Below, in pieces: positions 55,769 to 63,944 of a DNA stretch of 64,000 nucleotides. A program made the position numbers and the translations under genes. Positions within the stretch are counted from its first letter, which is position 1, and each line of letters starts with the position of its first letter. The DNA lies in the NCBI GenBank assembly GCA_964486455.1, contig CAZAMP010000013.1, positions 26,584-90,583 of the forward strand. The letters are read 5' to 3'. Below the pieces are notes generated by a model. It was not told the origin of the DNA. It did not search any database and worked only from the letters and a program-made list of their open reading frames with translations. Origin of the DNA: CAZAMP01 sp964486455 (GTDB lineage: Bacteria; Eisenbacteria; RBG-16-71-46; CAZAMP01).

Positions 55769-56041
55769 TTGAGTCATGAGACACTGGGCGTTCCCCCGAA
55801 TGGATCCGAAGTGGCGTTCCTGATCGAGAACATCGCCAGGGCGCTCGTCGACAATCCGGACAGCGTTCAGGTGCATGAAATCGAGGGAAACGCGACGAGC
55901 CTCTTCGAACTCTCGGTGGCCAAGTCGGACGTCGGCCAGATCATTGGCAGTCGCGGAAACATGCTGGCGGCGCTCCGAACCATCATGACGGCGGTCGGAA
56001 CGAAGCTCCGTCGAAGGGCCGTGCTGGAGATCCTCGACTAA
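55769..56041 (+). CDS. KhpA-like KH-domain RNA-binding protein 4
   Basis: This 90-residue protein starts at TTG with GGAGG six bases upstream (MSHETLGVPPNG). The KH domain is VAFLIENIARALVDNPDSVQ, SLFELSVAKSDVGQIIGSRG, then NMLAALRTIMTAVGTKLRRR. The loop is GSRG, and the usual 'GKIVG' reads 'GQIIG'; the glycines needed for RNA contact remain. No activator gene or sigma54 promoter of its own was found, so it may be co-transcribed with KH gene 3. It ends the KH cluster. Confidence 0.82.
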   Translation: MSHETLGVPPNGSEVAFLIENIARALVDNPDSVQVHEIEGNATSLFELSVAKSDVGQIIGSRGNMLAALRTIMTAVGTKLRRRAVLEILD

Positions 56042-56340
56042 GAAGCGGCATGTCCGTTTGTCGCGCTGACAGCCACTCGGCCCCCGTCTCCGTGACCACC
56101 ACCATCTCTTCCAATCCCAGGTAGCCCCGTTCGGCGAACGTCCCCGCGAGCATCGGGACGCGAACCGACCGATCGAGCGGGAGACGCGCATCAATTGAGG
56201 TCCGGTTTCATGTTGAGCGCTTGGACGAGAAACGCATAGACATCCGCTATCGCTTCGATCGATTTGTGGGTCGGCGTTCCCTCGGGGACGGTCTCCGGCC
56301 TGGAGATCGTCCCCCTCCTCGACATGATGAGACGCATCGC
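56042..56340 (-). pseudogene. Possible gene remnant
   Basis: Between KH gene 4 and the propeller gene the minus strand carries two protein-like pieces in different frames: SRPETVPEGTPTHKSIEAIA (upstream part, ending in TGA near 56194) and VPMLAGTFAERGYLGLEEMV with VTETGAEWLSARQTDM after it. The second recalls the end of M24 (creatinase-like) peptidases, weakly. Neither forms a full gene. This looks like the decayed tail of a gene once transcribed leftward. Confidence 0.3.
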
Positions 56341-56395
56341 ATAGCCTTAGTAGCCCCAGACCATCAGTAGAGTCAGACAAATCGGAGGGTCCGCC

Positions 56396-57667
56396 ATGTC
56401 GCGTCCGGATCCGTCATCACGTGCGCTGCTTCACGTTGCCGTCTCGCTTTTCGTGATCAGCGCTTCCCCGTCGATCGCCGCGGAGTGGCTCGGGCAGGAA
56501 TCCGAGGTTGACGGCATCGCGCATGTTTGGAATCCCTCGAAATCCGTTCACGTTCCCGAGACTCTCGACGCCGAGGAACTCTGGCGGCTCGGCGAGGACC
56601 CCGACGCCGAAGACGAGTTCTTCGGATTCGTCTCCGCCATCGACGTGGACGCCGGCGGCGACGTCTACCTCCTCGACAGTCAGCTAAACGAGGTCATGAT
56701 CTATTCCGCCGACGGCGAGTATCTGCGGAGCATCGGCCGAGAAGGCGACGGGCCGGGCGAGTTTCGCCGCCCGCGCACGATGTTCCTCACACCCGACGGC
56801 AAGGTAGCCGTCGTCCAGACGCGACCGGGAAAGATCGTGCTACTGACACCCGACGGAGACCCGGCCGGCGAGTTCGAGCTCCCGGAGATCGAAGGTGGCG
56901 GGAACCGCATGTTCATGGGCGGTGCCGCGTGCGATGAACACATCATCGTCTTCTATCGTCGGGGACGCTTCGGCACGGGAAGGCCGACATCTAAATCGAC
57001 CCTCGCCTCGCACCACATGGACGGTAGCGAGGTGGCCCGCTTCTTCGAGTTCACACGCGCGCTGGACCCCGCGCGCCCGACCTTCGACGAGACGAAGTCG
57101 GGCATCCTGGTCTGGACCACCGGCCCTGACGGCGTCGTCTACTCGATACCGAAGTGGGGCGAGTACGAGATCGAGAAATGGAGCGTGTCGGGAGATATCG
57201 AGCGCGTGATCTTACGTGACTACGAAGCCATGCCGAGGAACGAGGCGGAAAAGGAACAGGCCCGCAGCCGCTTTGTCGTCCGAGGACCGCGCGAGGTCGT
57301 GATCCTCGTCTCTGACTATCACCCGGCCGTGCGCCGGCTGTTTCCTCGAGAGGATGGCTCGCTCTGGGTATTGACGACGCGCGGAGAGCATCGTGACGAC
57401 GACGCGGACGGCAACCTGATCGGTACCTTCGACGTCTTCGACACGGAAGGGCGCTTCACGCGACAGCTCACCGTTCATGGCGAAGGCGACCCGCCCGACG
57501 ACGAGATCACCATCATCGGTGATCGTCTCTACGTCGCCCGCCACGCGCAGGACGCGTTCAGCGCCATGAGGAGGCGACACCCGGGCGCGTCGGCGTCATC
57601 CACTGAGGCCGACGAAGAGGAAGAGCCGGAGCCGATGTCCGTGATCTGCTACCGGCTGCCGGAATAG
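56396..57667 (+). CDS. Secreted six-bladed beta-propeller (NHL/6-blade type) protein
   Basis: The 423-residue precursor has a signal sequence ending SIAAEW. Repeats of 'DxGGDxYLLDS-x-NEV-x-x-Y-x-x-DGEYLRSIGREGDGPGEF' type (residues ~80-125) mark the classic 6-bladed propeller: GREGDGPGEFRRP is its most conserved block. AAC, FYRRG and PREDGSLWVLTTRGEH follow. A Glu-rich linker precedes the last strand. GGAGGG lies before the ATG. Such proteins are common in FCB and acidobacterial genomes and lack known activity. Its last 19 bases overlap the convergent frameshifted gene. Confidence 0.75.
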   Translation: MSRPDPSSRALLHVAVSLFVISASPSIAAEWLGQESEVDGIAHVWNPSKSVHVPETLDAEELWRLGEDPDAEDEFFGFVSAIDVDAGGDVYLLDSQLNEVMIYSADGEYLRSIGREGDGPGEFRRPRTMFLTPDGKVAVVQTRPGKIVLLTPDGDPAGEFELPEIEGGGNRMFMGGAACDEHIIVFYRRGRFGTGRPTSKSTLASHHMDGSEVARFFEFTRALDPARPTFDETKSGILVWTTGPDGVVYSIPKWGEYEIEKWSVSGDIERVILRDYEAMPRNEAEKEQARSRFVVRGPREVVILVSDYHPAVRRLFPREDGSLWVLTTRGEHRDDDADGNLIGTFDVFDTEGRFTRQLTVHGEGDPPDDEITIIGDRLYVARHAQDAFSAMRRRHPGASASSTEADEEEEPEPMSVICYRLPE

Positions 57668-58133
57668 GTCGCCGCCTCGGGACCCTCGATGCACGCGTAC
57701 CAGATCTCCGTGTCGGCGTCGCGGGGATTGTCCACGCGGAAGTTCTTCGTGTCGGCGTAGATGACCCCGTCTCCGCTCGTGTCGACGTACATCCCGGCCT
57801 CGTGGAGGCCGGCTTCGTCACATACGGCGACCCAGCCGCCATCGGTGTTCCCGGAGTTGTGTGTGAGCAAGACGTTCCAGGCGTTGTTAGGCCCATGCAG
57901 GTACGTGACAGGGGCGGAGCTCAATTCCTCGAACGCCCATAGCTTCGTGAACGCGCCCGAGCCATCGAGCGTTCCGATCTGCAAAACCTCGCCCTCTGGA
58001 AACCCGACGTCGTATCGGCGCCGGCGTTGCCGCCCGGCGCGACGGCGTCCACCGCCAGCTCGCTGAGGCTCGCGACCGCTGGGAGGGCGAGCAGGAGTGC
58101 CGCGCCGCCACAGCTCAACGATCTCCATCTCAT
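57649..58133 (-). pseudogene. Frameshifted small secreted protein gene
   Basis: AAAGGAG and the ATG at 58133 start a signal peptide (SLSCGGAALLLALPAVASLS) followed by ELAVDAVAPGGNAGADT. At about 58010-58025 the reading must shift by one base to continue as YDVGFPEGEVLQIGTLDGSG, KLWAFEELSSAPVTYLHG and VLLTHNSGNTDGGW to the stop at 57649. The joined product would be ~160 residues with a strand-rich, Trp/Gly-rich mature part. The good ribosome site and coherent joined sequence suggest a recently broken gene or a base-call error. Function unknown. Confidence 0.65.
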
Positions 58134-58315
58134 GTTGACTCCTTTCAACTTGATATTGCTGATCCACAACTCCGCGAAGCCGGGCCGGTCGGCACGGTTC
58201 TTCACAATCACGGTCTCCACGGCTCATCCCATGCGCTACACTGCTGAACCGGCGGCCGTCGGACGGCCCGGCAACAGATCAACGCGACAGAACGGTCCAA
58301 TACCGGACAGACCGA

Positions 58316-58939
58316 ATGCGCTTTTCCAAGAGGCGTCTCGTGGGCGAACGTGGCGATGTCACATTGCTTCTGCATGAACTGGGCAACGGGTCCGAATCCG
58401 CCCTCGACGAGCTCCTGCCGCTTGTGTACGAGGAGCTGAAGAGACTGGCGGGCAGCTACTTACGGCGGGAACGCTCGGACCACACGCTGCAGTCGACGGC
58501 CCTCGCGCACGAGGCCTATCTCCGACTCATCGATCAGCGAAACTCCAATTGGAAGAGCCGCGCGCACTTCTTCGGCGTCGCCGCTCAGGCCATCCGCCGA
58601 ATCCTCATCGACCACGCGAAACACCATGGTCGACGCAAGCGCGGAGGCGGGTTGAAACGGCTCAGCCTCGACGACGTCGCCACGATCTCGGCCGGTGAGG
58701 TCGATACGGATCTGCTGGCGCTCGACCTCACCCTCGCAAAACTCGCGGCAGAGGATTCGGAAAGCGCTCGCCTCGTCGAGCTACGCTTCTTTGGCGGACT
58801 GACGAATGAGGAAATCGGTGAGGTCATGGGGGTGTCGGAACGCACGGTCCGGCGACACTGGCAGTTCGCGCGTGCGTGGCTCTACCGCGAGCTCACGGAA
58901 GCTCCGTCCGACCGCGAAGGATATGCAAATGCGGAATGA
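58316..58939 (+). CDS. ECF-type RNA polymerase sigma factor
   Basis: This ~207-residue protein has sigma region 2 (EELKRLAGSYLRRE, then LQSTALAHEAYLRLID) and region 4 (VELRFFGGLTNEEIGEVMGVSERTVRRHWQFARAWL). The TALAHEAYLRL block is typical of the ECF group linked to Ser/Thr kinases in Planctomycetes, Acidobacteria and FCB relatives. The start is ATG 58316, or GTG 58340 (VGERGDVTLLLHEL), which fits family N-termini and has AGAGG upstream. The stop overlaps the kinase start by 11 bases, so the kinase very likely controls or is controlled with it. No anti-sigma gene is seen. Confidence 0.9.
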   Translation: MRFSKRRLVGERGDVTLLLHELGNGSESALDELLPLVYEELKRLAGSYLRRERSDHTLQSTALAHEAYLRLIDQRNSNWKSRAHFFGVAAQAIRRILIDHAKHHGRRKRGGGLKRLSLDDVATISAGEVDTDLLALDLTLAKLAAEDSESARLVELRFFGGLTNEEIGEVMGVSERTVRRHWQFARAWLYRELTEAPSDREGYANAE

Positions 58940-61745
58940 CGAGAAACGGCGGCGGGCGAAAGACCTGTTTCTCGACGCCCTCGAGCAGGAACCCTCCGAG
59001 CGGCGGCGGTTTCTCGACGAAGTGTGCGGTGAGAACCGCGCGCTACGTCTCGAAATCGAGTCGCTGCTCCGGGCGCACTCGCGGGCCGGTGAATTCCTGA
59101 AACACCCCGCGCTGGACGGCGACCCGCCCGGACCGTTTACCGATATCGAGGAGATCATCGGCCAACGCGTGGGGGCATATCGAATCGTACGGCTGCTCGG
59201 AACGGGAGGGATGGGCACCGTCTACCTCGGGGAGCTTGACGACGACGAGTTCTCGAAGCAGGTCGCCGTCAAGCTCATCAAGCGCGGAATGGACACCGAC
59301 AGCATCCTTCGGCGTCTTCGGCACGAGCGGCAGGTGTTGGCCGACCTCGAGCATCCCAACATTGCGCGTCTCGTCGACGGCGGCGCGACCGATGACGGCC
59401 TTCCATACCTGATCATGGAATACGTTGACGGGCTCCCGATCGATCAACACTGCAGGGACAACGCGCTGTCGATCGAGGAACGACTGACACTCTTCCGGAC
59501 CGTCTGCGACACGGTCCACTATGCCCATCAACGGCTGATCGTTCACCGCGACCTCAAACCGAACAACATCCTCGTGGACCGCGACGGACGCGTGAAGCTG
59601 TTGGATTTCGGAATCGCGAAGGTCCTCGACAGCGAGAGCCCCGACCTGACGACGGTCGATGGTCCGGCCCGCAGCCAGCCGCTCACGCCGCGCTACGCCA
59701 GTCCCGAACAGATTCGGGGGGGGGCGATCACCACGGCAGCCGACGTTTACTCGCTCGGCGTCGTGCTCTATGAACTGCTGACCGGACACCCGCCGCACGA
59801 CGTGGCTTCCAGCACGCCGGCCGAAGTACGGAGTATCGTCTGCGAGCGTGACCCGGCGAAGCCGAGCATCGCCGCGGCCTCCGCGGTGGGTGGATCCGCT
59901 CGGCTCGCCCGCAGACTGTCGGGCGACCTCGACAACGTCATCCTCAAGGCGCTCCGCAAGGAGCCCGGCAGACGGTACGCCTCGGCGAAGCAGCTCAGCG
60001 ATGACATTCGACGACACCAAGACGGACTTCCGATACGAGCGCGCGCGGACACCCTCGGATACCGCACCCGCAAGTTCGTTCGAAGAAACGCCGTTGCCGT
60101 CGGTGCCGCCGCGTTGCTCTTCGTCGCGATGACGGGCGCGGCCGTCGTGAGCACGGTCTTGTACGTCCAGTCCAAGAGGGCTAACGATCGTGCCGTCGCC
60201 GCACAGCGCGACGCCGAATCCCAACGGGAAACCGCTCAAGAGATCACCGAGTATCTGAAGAACATGTTCGAGGCCGTTGACCCGGACGCGACGCAGGAGC
60301 GGACCGACGTCACGGCCCGTCAGGTCCTCGAGACGGCGGCGGCGCGCATCAACGCGGAGCTGGCCGATCGCCCCGCAATCGCAGCCGAGCTTCACCACAC
60401 GATTGGAACCGCCTACAAGAACCTCGCCCTCTTCGACGAGGCGCTGATGCGCTACGCCAACGCCCTGGACATCCAGCGCTCCATTCACGACGGTCCTCAT
60501 GCGGACATCGTGGGCTGCCTACTGAGCGTGGCCAACATTCACACGAGGAAGGCGCGCTACCCTGAAGCACAGTCCATTCTGGATGAGGCGCTCGAAATGA
60601 GCCGGGCTCTCGACGACGGGAGCCGTGGACTCCTGGCGCGCTCGATTCAGGCGAAAGCGAAGCTTCGTTTCGCAGAAGGGGTCTTCGCCGAAGCAGAGTC
60701 ACTCTATCGCGAGACCGTCGATCTCTACCGGAGCGCATCCGAGCCCTCGAAATACGACATTTCTCACGCGCTCCACGACCTCGCGCTGACGCTGCGAGAG
60801 CGCGGTGACTACGCCGAGTCCGAGGCGATACTCCGTAACGCGGTCGCCATGCTCAGGGAGGAGATCGGCAACAACCACACGGACATCGCGCACATGTTGA
60901 ACTCGCTCGGTTGGATCCTCGAGGCCAGCGGCAACGGCGCCCAGAGCGTTCCATTGGTTCGAGAAGCGTTGGCCATCTTCGAAGCGGTCTACGACGACGA
61001 CCATCCGAAGGTCATGATGACGCGAACGAACCTGGCGATGATGTTGCGAAATGAAGGCCAGTATGAGGAGGCCATTGCCTTCCAGAGAGAAAGCGTCAAG
61101 GTCTGGCGCGACCGCTACGGACCGGACCATCCGTATGTCGGTCACGCGCTCAACAACCTCGCGCTCGCGCTCGATGAGAGCGGCGACCCGGCCGCGGCGG
61201 TGCCGGAACTCGAAGAGTGCATCCGAATCTATCAGTCGACCCTCGGTGAAGATCACGCGTTCGTGGGGATCGCCATCTACAACCTAGCCAACGCGCTGCG
61301 TGATTTGGGCTACGACGAAGCCGCCGAGGCGAGGGCGCGCACATCTCTCGGCATCCGCCGGCGCGCGCTTCGTGAAGGTCACCCGGACATCGCGCGCTCC
61401 CTCCAACTCATTGCCGAGCTCATGATGGCGCGCGGCCGAAACGAAGCAGCGCTCCCGCTGATCGAGGAAGCGTTCGAGATCCGTCAGGCGGCGCTGGGGC
61501 CGACACACGGCTTCACGGGCTCGACGGGGCGATCGCTCGGCGAATGCCTGTACGCGCTCGGGCGCTACACGGCGGCCGAACCGCACCTCTTGAACAGCCA
61601 CGCCCTCTTCGATTCGACGCGCGGACCCGACGATGAGCTGACACGTAAGGCCGCCGAGGCGCTCATCAGCCTGTACGACGCGTGGGGGAAGCCCGAGCGC
61701 GCGGTCGACCTTCGGGCCCGGCAACCGTCGTCCAGAGAGGGGTAG
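58929..61745 (+). CDS. Transmembrane Ser/Thr protein kinase with C-terminal TPR array
   Basis: The 938-residue protein has an N-terminal helical region (RAKDLFLDALEQEPSERRRFLDE) that usually binds or partners with the ECF factor. A Hanks-type kinase spans ~85-370 (GTGGMGTVYLGELD, VAVKLIKRG, HRDLKPNN with Asp208, LLDFGIAK, YASPEQIRGG). A single membrane span lies at ~395-418 (VGAAALLFVAMTGAAVVST). About ten TPR units fill ~430-925 (for example GTAYKNLALFDEALMRYANA, GDYAESEAILRNAVAML), placing the TPR domain outside the cytoplasm. The start is the ATG with GAAGG eight bases upstream. It presumably senses a periplasmic partner and phosphorylates the ECF sigma factor to activate it. Confidence 0.92.
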   Translation: MRNDEKRRRAKDLFLDALEQEPSERRRFLDEVCGENRALRLEIESLLRAHSRAGEFLKHPALDGDPPGPFTDIEEIIGQRVGAYRIVRLLGTGGMGTVYLGELDDDEFSKQVAVKLIKRGMDTDSILRRLRHERQVLADLEHPNIARLVDGGATDDGLPYLIMEYVDGLPIDQHCRDNALSIEERLTLFRTVCDTVHYAHQRLIVHRDLKPNNILVDRDGRVKLLDFGIAKVLDSESPDLTTVDGPARSQPLTPRYASPEQIRGGAITTAADVYSLGVVLYELLTGHPPHDVASSTPAEVRSIVCERDPAKPSIAAASAVGGSARLARRLSGDLDNVILKALRKEPGRRYASAKQLSDDIRRHQDGLPIRARADTLGYRTRKFVRRNAVAVGAAALLFVAMTGAAVVSTVLYVQSKRANDRAVAAQRDAESQRETAQEITEYLKNMFEAVDPDATQERTDVTARQVLETAAARINAELADRPAIAAELHHTIGTAYKNLALFDEALMRYANALDIQRSIHDGPHADIVGCLLSVANIHTRKARYPEAQSILDEALEMSRALDDGSRGLLARSIQAKAKLRFAEGVFAEAESLYRETVDLYRSASEPSKYDISHALHDLALTLRERGDYAESEAILRNAVAMLREEIGNNHTDIAHMLNSLGWILEASGNGAQSVPLVREALAIFEAVYDDDHPKVMMTRTNLAMMLRNEGQYEEAIAFQRESVKVWRDRYGPDHPYVGHALNNLALALDESGDPAAAVPELEECIRIYQSTLGEDHAFVGIAIYNLANALRDLGYDEAAEARARTSLGIRRRALREGHPDIARSLQLIAELMMARGRNEAALPLIEEAFEIRQAALGPTHGFTGSTGRSLGECLYALGRYTAAEPHLLNSHALFDSTRGPDDELTRKAAEALISLYDAWGKPERAVDLRARQPSSREG

Positions 61746-61850
61746 GCCCAGCCGCCTTCCGATCCACGGCCTCCGCCTAACACTGGACAGGGAGAAGATG
61801 ACGGCTCAGACTCTAGTCACAGAGGTGCCATACAGGGATTGGAGGACGCA

Positions 61851-62201
61851 ATGAAGATCACGCGAGAGGACAAAGGGAACGTGGCAATCCTCCGGCTCAA
61901 TGGAAAGCTCCTTGGCGGACCGGATTCGGAGACGATGCGCGGCGCGGTTCTCGGTGCGATCGAGGACGGCAAACGCAACGTTCTCGTCGACCTGCAGAAG
62001 GTCTCCTTAGCCAACTCGACCGGTCTCGGCATTCTGACGACGAACCTGGCCACGCTTCGCTGAAACGACGGCACGCTGAAGCTACTCAACGTGCCGAAGC
62101 GGATCGCGAGTGCGTTGCAGACGACGTGGCTCACCAGGGTCTTCGAACTCTACACCGATGAAGGTGAAGCACTTTCCACCTTCGAGTCTTCACCCGAGTA
62201 G
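61851..62201 (+). pseudogene. STAS-domain (anti-sigma antagonist-like) gene interrupted by an in-frame TGA
   Basis: GGAGG and the ATG at 61851 start KITREDKGNVAILRLNGKLL and VLVDLQKVSLANSTGLGILT, an anti-anti-sigma STAS domain with the phospho-site loop reading NSTG (usually D-S-S/T-G). A TGA at 62061 then interrupts the frame. The same frame continues as NDGTLKLLNVPKRIASALQT, TRVFELYTDEGEALSTFES to TAG at 62201, exactly the expected last third of the domain and giving 116 residues. A single C-to-T or similar change (Arg CGA or Trp TGG) explains it. It is downstream of the kinase gene. The function was probably to bind an anti-sigma factor. Confidence 0.75.
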
Positions 62202-62220
62202 CCGCGTGGGAGGGGCCGAT

Positions 62221-62859
62221 ATGAAGGGACTACGCCTCGTCTGTTTGGGAACTCTCCTCTGGGTTCTCTCCGCGGCCGCCGACGGCAACCTGACGCGGGG
62301 CGTGGGGTCAGGGCCCAACTCGGTGATGCGGATGAAGTTCGAAGTCACGATCATGAAGATCGACGTGGCGTTCGTGGACGTCAGCATATCGCCAATGACC
62401 TCCGCGGCGATCGGAACCCTCATCCAGAACGGCGAGTGCGCAGCCGATCATGCCGACACCATCGGCAGCCTGGTTCTAACGGCCGACACCATGCTGATTC
62501 GGATGAGCTACCTTCGCGATAGCAAATTCGACAGCATCATCAAGGGAACGAGAAAAGGCCTCGAAGCCGCCGTCCGTTCGAACGTCATCACCGGTGACGA
62601 GTTCGACAGGATCTGGCCGCTCCTTCAGGCCGACCTGATGACCCTGGCCGGCCGCGGCACCATGAAAGGGGATGCGCTGATGTTCCGAATCGACGGTCCC
62701 CAGGTTCGGACCGTCTATACGGATCCAAGCGGCGGGCATCTTCTGGACGTCACGTACTCGGGATCCGAATGGGCCCGAGGAATCAAGGCATCGTTCTTCA
62801 GCCGAGAGTCGAAGTTCTCGGACAAGCTGATCAAGTCGCTAGGCAATCCGACGGACTGA
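62221..62859 (+). CDS. Exported chalcone isomerase-like protein
   Basis: The 212-residue precursor has a signal sequence (LVCLGTLLWVLSAAADG). The mature part follows chalcone-isomerase-like proteins: RMKFEVTIMKIDVAFVDVSI (first strand), ADTMLIRMSYLRDSKFDSII, VITGDEFDRIWPLLQADLMT, GTMKGDALMFRIDGPQVRTVY and ASFFSRESKFSDKLIKSLG. This fold binds fatty acids or flavonoid-like ligands; most bacterial exported members are uncharacterised. The catalytic Arg/Thr set of plant enzymes cannot be confirmed by eye. GGAGGGG is five bases before the ATG. Confidence 0.72.
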   Translation: MKGLRLVCLGTLLWVLSAAADGNLTRGVGSGPNSVMRMKFEVTIMKIDVAFVDVSISPMTSAAIGTLIQNGECAADHADTIGSLVLTADTMLIRMSYLRDSKFDSIIKGTRKGLEAAVRSNVITGDEFDRIWPLLQADLMTLAGRGTMKGDALMFRIDGPQVRTVYTDPSGGHLLDVTYSGSEWARGIKASFFSRESKFSDKLIKSLGNPTD

Positions 62860-62862
62860 TCG

Positions 62863-63096
62863 TAGTGACGCTCTTCGTCGACAACCAGATCCTCGAACAG
62901 CTCTTTCGAGACGCTGTCACCGCTCCGCGATTCGCTCCGCGTGCAGCATCTCCTGAATCGCCGTCTGCTTGAACAACATGGCCAGTGGGTCGCATCCCTG
63001 GTCATCACAATGAAAATGAAAGTACATGTACTGATGGATGGCCGATAGCTCATCGGCGATTGCTCGGTTCAACAGATCTATGCTCTTCTCGTGCAT
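62863..63096 (-). pseudogene. Internally deleted ferritin-like (bacterioferritin-type) gene
   Basis: AAAGGAG and the ATG at 63096 open the N-terminus of a ferritin-like protein: KSIDLLNRAIADELSAIHQYM, FHFHCDDQGCDPLA, LFKQTAIQEMLHAERIAER with the diiron Glu and ExxH residues. A stop follows at 62917. In the adjacent frame, overlapping the stop, SKELFEDLVVDEERHYDQSV is the family's last helix with the second ExxH. The middle ~55 residues are missing, and the extreme end is cut by the boundary of the chalcone-isomerase-like gene. This is a clear remnant and cannot form the four-helix diiron fold. Confidence 0.75.
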
Positions 63097-63244
63097 GTCT
63101 GACTCCTTTACCGGGGGAAACGACACAGCCCAACGACGGAAGCAGATTCCCGGCCGGCAGGCGAGGCGTCGGTTTCTGCCGGATTCGCGGTCCCGGGTAG
63201 AGTTGGCGATGATGGGGCAAATATCGATGAAGGAGGACGGTACG

Positions 63245-63736
63245 GTGGTCAAATACTCAAGCCAGTTCCCGGATCCGGTCGCGCTGGTCACCGTGGCAAC
63301 GGATGAACGCGTGAACGTCATGACTGTGGCCTGGGCGTCGCCGGTGTCGTTCGATCCGCCTGTCCTCATGGTCAGCATCGCGCCCGAACGCTTCACTCAC
63401 GACCTGGTGCTCAAGGCCGGTGAGTTCGGTGTATCCATCCTCGCGGAAGATCAGGACGAGCTCTCGAGCCTTGCCGGAACCCTGAGCGGAGCGAGGACGG
63501 ACAAGCTGGCCATGGAGGAATTCGAGACGCTTCCGGCCGAGCACGTGAGGGCGCCGCTCATCGCCGGTGCCCGTGCGTGGATAGAGTGCAAACTGGTTCG
63601 CCACGATTCCGTCGGCGACCACACGGTCTTCTACGGGGAAGTGCTCCGAACGGCCGTCGACGAAATGAAGAAACCGCTCGTGCTCTTCAATCGGATCTAC
63701 TACGGCCTGGGACGCGTGGTCAGCAACTACCCATAG
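63245..63736 (+). CDS. Flavin reductase family (FMN-binding split-barrel) protein
   Basis: The ~163-residue protein has the flavin-reductase-like split barrel: PDPVALVTVATDERVNVMTV, ASPVSFDPPVLMVSIAPERFTHDLV, EFGVSILAEDQDELSSLAGT, ARAWIECKLVRHDSVGDHTVFYGEV and NRIYYGLGRVVSNYP. Members bind FMN and reduce it or act as electron-transfer flavoproteins. I prefer the GTG at 63245 because AAGGAGG lies eight bases upstream; an ATG at 63209 would add 12 residues without a ribosome site. It lies downstream of the ferritin-like remnant, so an old iron/flavin redox link is possible. Confidence 0.85.
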   Translation: MVKYSSQFPDPVALVTVATDERVNVMTVAWASPVSFDPPVLMVSIAPERFTHDLVLKAGEFGVSILAEDQDELSSLAGTLSGARTDKLAMEEFETLPAEHVRAPLIAGARAWIECKLVRHDSVGDHTVFYGEVLRTAVDEMKKPLVLFNRIYYGLGRVVSNYP

Positions 63737-63761
63737 CCCGCGAGTCCGCGACCGCCCGGGC

Positions 63762-63944
63762 TAGCCCGGATGTCTCACCAGGTCTCGTCGCGAGGGTGCG
63801 AAAGCGCGTGCAGATTCAAGGCGCACGGAGTGGAGGGCGACGCAGGCATACCAGAAGGTATGTCGAGAAGGCCGCAACGAGTACGTCTTGAAGATGCACG
63901 CGCTTTCGTGACCGCAGCAGAGAGCTGGTGAGATACCCGGGCTA
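63762..63944. repeat. 183-bp inverted-repeat element with internal hairpins
   Basis: The ends are 20-bp imperfect inverted repeats (TAGCCCGGATGTCTCACCAG at 63762 against the mirror copy ending at 63944, two mismatches). Inside, CGAAAGCGCGTGCA and TGCACGCGCTTTCG (14 bp, perfect) and a central GCATACC/GGTATGT stem give nested hairpins. The short element at 11230 shares both ends but lacks the centre. There is no coding capacity, so it is a MITE-like or structured-RNA-like repeat. Confidence 0.7.

Noticed and set aside
55580..56380. 266-codon minus-strand frame across KH gene 4
   Set aside because: Mostly antisense to the KH coding sequence. The protein-like pieces in its right part are in other frames and are listed as a possible remnant.
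58190..58205. CGGCACGGTTCTTCAC before the ECF sigma gene, resembling a -24 box
   Set aside because: The invariant GC at -12 is missing (CA instead).
62061..62063. Selenocysteine or TGA recoding in the STAS gene
   Set aside because: STAS domains have no reactive residue here, no SECIS-like hairpin stands out right after the TGA, and other genes in the window use TGA as a normal stop (for example 20053 and 22219).
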